Part shown: positions 53,201 to 59,029 of the stretch, piece after piece | How the letters are laid out: every line of letters starts with the position of its first letter | How positions within the stretch are numbered: the stretch's first letter is position 1 | Assembly: GCF_015831355.1 (NCBI RefSeq) | Contig: NZ_JADWYR010000001.1 | Coordinates: 2,790,001-2,854,000, forward strand | From: Panacibacter microcysteis | GTDB lineage: Bacteria; Bacteroidota; Bacteroidia; Chitinophagales; Chitinophagaceae | Direction: 5' to 3' | DNA: 64,000 nt | The notes under the pieces: model-generated | Seen by the model: only the letters and a program-made list of their open reading frames with translations | What the model was told of the DNA's origin: nothing | The model's database searches: none | Made by a program: the position numbers and the translations under genes

Positions 53201-54205
53201 TGTTGGAAACTGCATATTACCGGCACAGACCAACGATACAAAAATATTCCCCCAATTATCCGTCTCTACATCTGTTGCTACAGTAATGCCGGAAGTGATC
53301 CCGTCAAACACTGCTTCCGTTCTTATAAAGCTTCCCCACACAAGATCCGGATCAATGGTAAAACCTCCTTTATTCAAGCGGTTATCAAGATCAAAGGTTA
53401 TTGTATTGCGTTGTAGTTTATACGCTACTGCAGCATTTTGAAGTAAATGGTTTTCCGAAGTAATCAAAGGTTTACCCTCTTCAATATAGCCAAACTTACT
53501 GCTGATATTGAGGCTGCCGGTCTCACTCATTTTAACCGTAGCATTAGATGAGTAGCGGATTTTAATAGCCCCAGCATCGGCATTCTTGTGAACTACAAAA
53601 TCGTACTTCACCTTTTGTAACGTATCGCCGTTTATGTACAATACCCAATCTATACCCTTATAAATATTTTTAAATGTGATCTTCTTGATCAATTGCTGGT
53701 TGGCTACAGCAGCATTACTACTAAAATAGTTGAACACCGTTTTATTGGTAGCATAAACTACTTCTGTGTTTGCAGAATCAATTGTTGCACCAACAAGGTT
53801 TACATCAATACGCTCAAGCGCAAAATGAATGATCTTGCTGCTGTCGCTCTTTTCTCCCGGCTTAACTGTATTGTTTGAATGCCTTGCCGGTAATTTCCGG
53901 TCTATTACTTTCCTGTACACATAGCTTAAACCCTTGTTGGTAACATAAACACGAACGTCGTTCCTGGCATAAAAAGCAAAGAATACATTTTCTGCTTTTT
54001 TACCATGCAAATCACTTACTTGTCCGTTGTTTTGGATAAAGCCTTTTTCATTATGTCCTTCCATGAGCTCGGCCGACAAACCATTATCTGCACTTGAGGA
54101 TGCTGCCTGTGCAAAAGTTGCAGTTGTAAAAAATGAAAGGGCTAAATATAAAAATAGCAGGAAGATGACTTTTTCATATCGCACACAATTATTGCTACTC
54201 CACAT
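50201..54205 (-). CDS. Large T9SS-exported protein with SprB-type repeats and a type B sorting domain
   Basis: A 1334-aa protein. A signal peptide (about 10-32, FFTTATFAQ) is followed by a beta domain (GFIQNNGQVSDLHG, about 50-275) of the kind found before SBBP repeats, then a propeller-like region with repeated DPGNGAY units and SRFDDNCNLIWSTLL-type strands. Next come five SprB-like repeats (about 820-1190; each with GTI/GALRIDS, GGTxPFxYxLN, F..L..GTY.LxVKD). The C-terminal domain is CVIFPNAFSPNGDGKNDYF ... YDRWGSLLFQ ... GAYVYYCEW, the gliding-motility-associated type B sorting signal. It should be secreted through SprA and surface-attached. Possibly an adhesin; ligand unknown. Confidence 0.92.
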   Translation of the reverse strand: MWSSNNCVRYEKVIFLLFLYLALSFFTTATFAQAASSSADNGLSAELMEGHNEKGFIQNNGQVSDLHGKKAENVFFAFYARNDVRVYVTNKGLSYVYRKVIDRKLPARHSNNTVKPGEKSDSSKIIHFALERIDVNLVGATIDSANTEVVYATNKTVFNYFSSNAAVANQQLIKKITFKNIYKGIDWVLYINGDTLQKVKYDFVVHKNADAGAIKIRYSSNATVKMSETGSLNISSKFGYIEEGKPLITSENHLLQNAAVAYKLQRNTITFDLDNRLNKGGFTIDPDLVWGSFIRTEAVFDGITSGITVATDVETDNWGNIFVSLVCAGNMQFPTTNPGNGAYYSDLFDSELGGNLYLKFDAAKKLVWATYFAVGECYPEIAVNSKGALIVAAAGDDKLTIPYKNNGGFFDSAIISANFLARFSNDGALEWCTNFASTSIIFSDVETDSKDNIYFTGYIDQVPFLPKKDPGNNAYFNTLAGQNFISRFDDNCNLIWSTLLTGGEECRLATDKYDNIYVLTQRASEGYTLKDAGGFFSPADGVPAGIMKFNSLSQLLWGTYLPGFAEDVAADLSGNIFVVGSPYGFTHPYVDPGNGAYMEPNQNVNANGGFIMRFDEHTNLTWSTTYFNQKSSRFTYVLFEKYRNLVHVYGYLSGVPNGPFPTKNDACNGSYYVEAEILNQNFAPLFLTFTNSGQNLYTSLGDFTNKVTDSHAECAVDNKGNLFYTFGNIEQTPVYTNDVTLKDPGNGAFFQGGVFDAYSYSTYIMQLKPSSLNADTAYTLPKNCNCDGTLSVIPYCGSGNYTYQWSRGDITPVITNVCPGSYSVKLTDLNSYSDTTIQFNIPNPQGSVNSAGIAVGVEHCEKKDGTIEVSNVIGGSAPYSYSINTQAFSTLSTFTGLEAGEYILKVKDNDGCIFIDTVVVSAKEGPSVISATSTTVSCNGVNGALRIDSITGGTQPFVYALNSAPFTTTPSFNKLTPGTYALRVKDSAKCSFIDSFIVVQATPPTNYQLNVTGAHCDKQDGSIFVTAVEGGTAPFSYSLDSIHFYNDSRFTNLASGAQSIIIKDSNDCVITGTFKINNIPGPQKIFFTQTNAICGAETGYVIIDSVQQGTAPFQYAGNEGVFNNSTLVNNLAPGKVLIQVKDAFNCILTDSLIISKTDSLRVSINPADTTVCYNEKIIFNATILSTNEQVLFYWNNVQTPSTSDISNFTGNTVINLRAIDKDGCTVNTNTSVTVKYCDSSLAKCVIFPNAFSPNGDGKNDYFGPRYAGCNIKNYRLIIYDRWGSLLFQANDITKKWDGTRNSITQQPGAYVYYCEWVDELEVKRTYKGTAILVR

Positions 54206-54297
54206 TTTTAAGGGTTTGTTGTTACTTACACAAAGATAATTTCGCGCTATTAACTGCCAAAAATTTGACTGCTTTTTTAAATGTAACCAACTGCAAT

Positions 54298-54340
54298 GCT
54301 ACTATGAAGCTTTCGTTGTGTCACTCACTTGTACGTTCTG
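54298..54340 (-). repeat. Dispersed intergenic repeat, copy 21
   Basis: CTACTATGAAGCTTTC, GTTGTGTCACTCACTTGTACG. It marks the left border of the AT-rich island. Confidence 0.8.
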
Positions 54341-54344
54341 TTGT

Positions 54345-54488
54345 TTATGCGGCAAGTGTTCGGTCTTGTTTAGATATTACGGGCTTCTTGCGATGCTTAA
54401 TGCCAAGCACTTTTAGTAAAGCGCATGTAAAGTTTTCGCTATTGTTACTTTCCTTCAGCCACTGTAGCAAATATGGAGGGCGAAATAA
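54345..54488 (-). pseudogene. Possible C-terminal gene fragment
   Basis: A 47-codon open frame, closed upstream by TAG and with no start codon, reading LFRPPYLLQWLKES ... ALLKVLGIKHRKKPVISK ... LAA. The basic, helix-rich text looks more like protein than chance, and could be the end of a DNA-binding or mobile-element protein. No family is recognised. Confidence 0.25.
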
Positions 54489-54530
54489 CTATGTAGGCGT
54501 ACTAGTGCCGTGGTTATAAATTACTGCTTT

Positions 54531-54576
54531 GGCGCAAGTAGGTTGCGCTGTAAAAGCTAAACTGCATACTTGCGCC
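54531..54576. repeat. Inverted repeat near the island's left end
   Basis: Perfect 10-bp arms GGCGCAAGTA and TACTTGCGCC, 26 bp apart; a related TGCATACTTG follows at 54590. It shares GCGCAAG with the 110-bp repeat next to it. Confidence 0.6.
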
Positions 54577-54634
54577 AGTGAAACAGGATTGCATACTTGG
54601 ACCATTTTGGGGCATAGATTTAGTTTGTTTTTGC

Positions 54635-54746
54635 ATCTTAAACCTTGTTTAGTAAACCCGCACAAGATGCTTACGCACAAAGCCACGCCTCATTCTTGCG
54701 CTAGCTTTGATTTTTTATTTGACATACTTAGACCAACAGGGGGGAA
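54635..54746. repeat. Island direct repeat, copy 1 (~110 bp, palindromic)
   Basis: About 85% identical by eye to 55756-55866. It contains arms GCACAAGA ... TCTTGCGC around AAAGCCACGCCTCA, then GCTAGCTTTGATTTTT and ACTTAGACCAAC-GGGGG. It follows the 3' end of the TPR gene on the minus strand. Confidence 0.85.
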
Positions 54747-54983
54747 GCCTACTAATACATCTGAGTTCATGAGAATTTAAATGAGTTGCCGTTAGTTCAT
54801 AGATTTCTTTTACAATACAAATGTAGATTTTTAAATGATTTTTTTCCAACTACGCAACGTCCCATAGCTAAACACGAAAGGCTATAATGGAGACGTTGCG
54901 GCGAAAGAAAGATATTGATTTAACTGTATTGCTAAGAATACCGCAGAGTCCTTGCAGGAGACTTTGCAGAGACGGAAAACACT

Positions 54984-55727
54984 CTATTTTCCTTCTTTCA
55001 TTTTTCTCTTTAATACTGCTATTTCTACCAGTAAAAACAATTCTTCGTCATCGCCATACTCATCTGGATATTCTTTGAGAAATTTCATGTACGCTGAGTG
55101 CTCAATTCTATAGGCCTTTTCATATAATTGTAATGCTTCGTTGTAATTATGCTGAAGTTCCATTATTTCGCCTTTCAATTCTGTTGCCTTATAATCATCC
55201 GGATTCGTTATTAATGAACTGTCAATGTCTTTAAATGCATGAGTGTAATCACCAAGTTCAAAATATACTTCTGCTTGGTAGTAATAAAAATTCGCACTCA
55301 AACTCCTATCCATTTTATAAGTTCTGTATTGTATCATTTTTCGCAAACTGTCTTTATCCTTGCTAATAACATAGAATCTCGATGAATCCATATATGTATA
55401 GTATCTGTCGCAGCTAGTTACCAAATCAACCATTGTTTCACTGAAAATATCTATAGTAAAATGCTCAAATTTTGCTTCAGCTTCTTTGCCATATTTTAAA
55501 ACTGCTTTATTAGCTATCACCTGGGCACTGTTTTCAAAAGCCTTATCTAGACAGCCCTGTAAAGGTTTATTTAGTGTAGGAGGTTTTTTGACTTTGTTTT
55601 TTTCATAACAATTGCATAAATCAGCTTTTAATGTTTGTAACTTGTGTCTTGTGCTTTTAATAAAGAGGAGACTAAACAAAGAAACAGCAGAGAAATATAT
55701 TTCATGATTTAGAGTTATGCACTGCAA
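54984..55727 (-). CDS. TPR-containing exported protein, probably frameshifted at the 5' end
   Basis: The frame gives 247 aa with two tetratricopeptide-like units near the C-terminal half (YYYQAEVYFELGDYTHAFKDIDSSLITNP, MELQHNYNEALQLYEKAYRI), and paired cysteines (CNCYE, GCLDKAF). The first ~30 residues look wrong. In another frame, ATG at 55705 encodes MKYISLLFLCLVSSLLKAQD, a typical signal peptide, which hits a stop at 55628 just where the main frame takes over. One indel between about 55628 and 55665 would join the two. The gene is AT-rich and lies between the two island repeats. Confidence 0.6.
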   Translation of the reverse strand: MQCITLNHEIYFSAVSLFSLLFIKSTRHKLQTLKADLCNCYEKNKVKKPPTLNKPLQGCLDKAFENSAQVIANKAVLKYGKEAEAKFEHFTIDIFSETMVDLVTSCDRYYTYMDSSRFYVISKDKDSLRKMIQYRTYKMDRSLSANFYYYQAEVYFELGDYTHAFKDIDSSLITNPDDYKATELKGEIMELQHNYNEALQLYEKAYRIEHSAYMKFLKEYPDEYGDDEELFLLVEIAVLKRKMKEGK

Positions 55728-55755
55728 TATAATTATTCGCTTAGAATATTTGCCG

Positions 55756-55866
55756 TCTTAAGCCTGGTTTAGTTATCATGCACAAGACGCTTACACCAAA
55801 GCCACGCCTCAGTCTTGCGCTAGCTTTGATTTTTATTTTAGATATACTTAGACCAACTGGGGGGGA
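55756..55866. repeat. Island direct repeat, copy 2 (~110 bp, palindromic)
   Basis: Same layout as 54635-54746; outer arms TGGTTTAGT and ACTTAGACCA pair with one bulge, inner arms GCACAAGAC and GTCTTGCGC pair with one G-T. It lies 17 bp after the stop of the 99-aa gene and 28 bp before the TPR frame. Confidence 0.85.
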
Positions 55867-55883
55867 GGAAAGAAATAAGATAA

Positions 55884-56183
55884 TTATTGTGCTTTTATTT
55901 TGTCTATCCAAATTGGTAGTCCAGCTAATCTAACATTTTTCAATTTACTTGTATCAATAGTTCCTTCAAAAATTACTTTCAACTTATTCTTCATAAAATT
56001 TGTATCCAAATTTACAGGGATATAGGTTTTATTATCTTTTGAATAAATTGCATACGTATTATTGTCCTTATCGACTAACCTAATCTCTCCGACGGAATAC
56101 ACTTTTAATCCATTAGTAGTTTGACTTGATTGTGAGACGGTACAATTTATGAAATAAAAAAAAAGTAAGAAGTTTATTTTCAT
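55884..56183 (-). CDS. Small exported protein of unknown function (99 aa)
   Basis: Signal peptide at about 1-17 (FLLFFYFINCTVSQS), then a small beta-rich domain (GEIRLVDKDNNTYAIYSKDNKTYIPVNL, KLKVIFEGTIDTS). The start overlaps the M43 protease stop by 4 bp (ATGA), so translation is likely coupled and the product may bind or inhibit the protease; that is inference. A homologous pattern of small inhibitor-like beta proteins next to proteases is common, but no family is recognised. Confidence 0.7.
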   Translation of the reverse strand: MKINFLLFFYFINCTVSQSSQTTNGLKVYSVGEIRLVDKDNNTYAIYSKDNKTYIPVNLDTNFMKNKLKVIFEGTIDTSKLKNVRLAGLPIWIDKIKAQ

Positions 56184-57343
56184 GCAGGATTTATTATCAA
56201 GTAGTATCGAAATTTTATAATGCCTTGTTTTAACCGATCACCTTGCCCAGAAGTCAATTCACTCATACATGCGTCAGGATTATAGCCCATAAAATTTTTA
56301 ACTGGATCATTTCCTGGGGCTGGACAAGAATTTTCATTAACGTTGCATCCGTAAAAATAACATATTTTTTGCGGAGGAGTATCATCCACTTGATCGCCTG
56401 TGTTGCATCCATTATTTAAATCAGAATCGCATGCTATATTTGGATTTCCGCCTTCAAAAGTATGCAATAAACCTAAAAAATGACCTACTTCATGAATTAG
56501 TGTTTTACCCTCGTTATACATCCCATTAAAAAAAGTTTCGGGTCCGCCGGATAAAGTATTGTAATTGATGAGAACATAATCCATTGGCGTTCCTTTACTA
56601 ACATCCCATGGAAAAGTTGCCTCACCAAGATTCTTTAATGACAGAGTATAAACGTTCATAATATTGGTAGGATTATTACTTAATGCTTTTGTCATTTCCA
56701 CTAAGGCTTGCAGATTACCATTTACGCTAGCGTTATTAAACCAAACATCATTAGTTGTTGTATCAATCGAATTTAATTTAAACGTAATATTGAATTTACT
56801 ATAAACCATGTTCATTGCTTTAATTTGATCATTAATTCTGACCAACATATTTCCCTGAAGACCAATTCCTTTTCTATTTGCTATAATATGAAAAGCCACA
56901 GGTACCTCTACTCTGTAATAATCTAAAGAAACAGTCCTAGCATTTCCTGCACTTGGTAATCGCTCTGCATCAGATGGCGCTCTGTCAAGAGTTCCGCATC
57001 TTCTTAATAATCCTAAAAGTGTATCGGGTTTTATTCCAAAATAGCTTTGGTATCCTTTGATTGGCTCCCACTTATTAAGTAAGTTTCTTTCTGTTCTTAA
57101 TAACTTTTTAAAACTAATTTCATCAGAAATTTCTGTCATCGTTTGTTCTAAAATAGATGGCATTTCAATCTTGTTAAATTCTTCGTTAATTGAAACTGTA
57201 TCTATTCTTGCCATGGAATCTTGAACAATTTGTTCTAATGCTTCATTATAATCATTCACTTTTGATAAAGCTTCCTCTTTGGGTGTAGATGTGCAACCAT
57301 ATAATAAGATTGCAAACGTGAAATATTCAATTTTTAATTTCAT
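56180..57343 (-). CDS. M43-family (pappalysin-like) zinc metalloprotease, lipoprotein
   Basis: A 387-aa protein with a lipoprotein signal (AILLYGC, Cys16). A helical pro-region (about 20-125) precedes the catalytic domain with HEVGHFLGLLH (zinc-binding HExxHxxGxxH), a CDSDLNNGCNTGDQVDDTPPQ cysteine loop, CNVNENSCPAP and the Met-turn NFMGYN, all typical of M43B. It should be anchored at the outer membrane or exported and act on proteins outside the cytoplasm. It is the second gene of a three-gene AT-rich operon, 24 bp after the 435-aa gene. Confidence 0.92.
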   Translation of the reverse strand: MKLKIEYFTFAILLYGCTSTPKEEALSKVNDYNEALEQIVQDSMARIDTVSINEEFNKIEMPSILEQTMTEISDEISFKKLLRTERNLLNKWEPIKGYQSYFGIKPDTLLGLLRRCGTLDRAPSDAERLPSAGNARTVSLDYYRVEVPVAFHIIANRKGIGLQGNMLVRINDQIKAMNMVYSKFNITFKLNSIDTTTNDVWFNNASVNGNLQALVEMTKALSNNPTNIMNVYTLSLKNLGEATFPWDVSKGTPMDYVLINYNTLSGGPETFFNGMYNEGKTLIHEVGHFLGLLHTFEGGNPNIACDSDLNNGCNTGDQVDDTPPQKICYFYGCNVNENSCPAPGNDPVKNFMGYNPDACMSELTSGQGDRLKQGIIKFRYYLIINPA

Positions 57344-57367
57344 TGATATAATTTTATTATGAGTAGT

Positions 57368-58675
57368 TTAAAGTTTTAAGCCAGAAATTGCAATTGTAAA
57401 AACTGCTGCGGGTTTTCTTTTATAATCAATAACATCTTCTATATTAGTTATATTAGTTGGAAGAGGCTCACCTACGTATGCTCCATTTTTTAATCCTACC
57501 GGAGCTAAATTATATCCAAATCCGAAACCTACTCTAATTATACTTTTATACGATAAAGATGGAATTGCAAAAAAGCTACTGGCATTACCTTCAGGTTGCA
57601 ATGAATATCCTATTCCAAAACCAACACCATATTCCTTAAGTTCACCAAAAGAAGCAAAATTCATTAAAGCCATTGCACCAATATTAAAAATAGCATCATT
57701 ATCAGGTGCACTTTTTACAAGATTATTTTCTACGGAAAATTTTTGCCGATTGTTTTGGAATATAAGGTTTACTATAGGAACTATCTCAAACCTTTTTCTT
57801 ACATACAGAGGCAGAATTACAGCGACTTCTTCATTTAATAATTCTCTGTCAATATTGTCTTTATCATTGACTTTTGTTATTATTAATTTTACCGTTGTTT
57901 TTTTGTTTTCTTTGACAGGTACCTGAAATCTTATTATCCTGTCACGTTTTGTTACATCAATTATTTGCTTAACTAATGATGCTAAATTATTGTTTAAGTG
58001 TTGAAAGGCTTCTTTGAATAATCCTTCTAATGTTGGATTAGAGCCAACAGCTCCTAAATTTAAATCGGTATTAAAACTCCCATCTTTAATGGCAGTTTCA
58101 AGCATGTCATTTAAATCTTTCTCTAATGTTTGACTATTGAAATGACCTTTGTCTAAGGAAATTTTTTGTATTGTTTCAATTGCAGCTCTAAATCCTCGTC
58201 CATCATTATTGATTGACCTGTCAAAAGCTTCTTTCACAGATTCAGGCTGATCAGATTTTTGAATTGCCAGTTTAGCAGTCTTTATTTCGCCATGTAATGT
58301 TTCTAAAGATGTTTTATATTGATTAAATGTTGTAGGAGCAATCCGCGCACCTTTAAAATGGTCAGAAATTTCTGGCATAGAAGTTATTAATTTTACTAAC
58401 TCTGAAAATTGATCTGAATAATCATCTACAATATCTACGTCTTCTGTCTTAATTTCATAGTTGTAAAAAAAAGGATTCGGGTTTAGTATACTTATTGAAA
58501 CAATTCCGTCTACATTTCTAATTATTTTGACTGGTTCTTTGCTGACATCTTCTAATTTCTCATTTTGTTTTAAAAAAACGGATTCAGATTTTTCGCCATG
58601 GTATATCCTTACGTCTTGGCTATAAATGGCTTGTTTAAAGAAAATAGAGAGTCCAATAAAAAATACCTTTTTCAT
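57368..58675 (-). CDS. Exported protein of unknown function with barrel-like C-terminus (435 aa)
   Basis: ATG at 58675 gives a signal peptide (1-19, FFKQAIYSQD). The middle (about 110-250) is helical and charged. The last ~130 residues alternate hydrophobic/glycine strands (YGVGFGIGYSLQP, FFAIPSLSYKSIIRVGFGFGYNLAPVG, AAVFTIAISGLKL) like a small outer-membrane beta-barrel. No family is recognised. First gene of the unit with the M43 protease and the 99-aa protein, AT-rich compared with the flanking genome. Confidence 0.75.
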   Translation of the reverse strand: MKKVFFIGLSIFFKQAIYSQDVRIYHGEKSESVFLKQNEKLEDVSKEPVKIIRNVDGIVSISILNPNPFFYNYEIKTEDVDIVDDYSDQFSELVKLITSMPEISDHFKGARIAPTTFNQYKTSLETLHGEIKTAKLAIQKSDQPESVKEAFDRSINNDGRGFRAAIETIQKISLDKGHFNSQTLEKDLNDMLETAIKDGSFNTDLNLGAVGSNPTLEGLFKEAFQHLNNNLASLVKQIIDVTKRDRIIRFQVPVKENKKTTVKLIITKVNDKDNIDRELLNEEVAVILPLYVRKRFEIVPIVNLIFQNNRQKFSVENNLVKSAPDNDAIFNIGAMALMNFASFGELKEYGVGFGIGYSLQPEGNASSFFAIPSLSYKSIIRVGFGFGYNLAPVGLKNGAYVGEPLPTNITNIEDVIDYKRKPAAVFTIAISGLKL

Positions 58676-58746
58676 AAATTTAATTTGAGTTAAATAAAAT
58701 AATTTGACTTTGAAAACTTTATTAATCGACACTTAATTGCACATAG

Positions 58747-58872
58747 ATGAAAAGAGACGTTTTTAAACACCTTTTTAAATCTGAAAAAGACAACTTCATT
58801 GATGAAGTAACCTTTTTCACCATAAGTGCATTAACAACAAAACTCATAAACAAGAAGGAGGAACTATGCTGA
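58747..58872 (+). CDS. Short open frame, possible small or relic gene (41 aa)
   Basis: MKRDVFKHLFKSEKDNFIDE... ending KKEELC, divergent from the 435-aa gene. It is absent from longer frames. Reasonable composition, but no promoter or homology seen; it could be the surviving 5' end of a deleted island gene. Confidence 0.25.
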   Translation: MKRDVFKHLFKSEKDNFIDEVTFFTISALTTKLINKKEELC

Positions 58873-58973
58873 CAAATAGAGGATTATACAAAGGAATTGG
58901 GTTAAACACTAAACTAAAATATTAATTATTCTTAAATTTTTAAGCAATTTTTTTAGAAAATTTATATTATGAT

Positions 58974-59026
58974 GCACAAGAGTGCGACGCAACAGCCGAT
59001 GCCATAAAAAAATACTGCTGGTTACA
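58974..59026 (+). repeat. Dispersed intergenic repeat, copy 22
   Basis: GCACAAGAGTGCGACGCAACAGCCGATGCCAT, ATACTGCTGGTTACATC. It marks the right border of the AT-rich island, 3 bp from the GH97 stop codon. Confidence 0.85.
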
Positions 59027-59029
59027 TCA

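Noticed and set aside
54529-54780. 83-codon plus-strand frame
   Set aside because: Consists mainly of the palindromic sequence and island repeat copy 1; not a gene.
54635-55866. Classical integron attC sites
   Set aside because: Size and bulged palindrome fit, but the terminal motifs read GTT...AAC outward rather than RYYYAAC...GTTRRRY, and no integrase is in the window. Kept only as a cassette-like observation.
190-59026. CRISPR array
   Set aside because: The repeats are kilobases apart, on both strands and without regular spacers; no cas genes are present.
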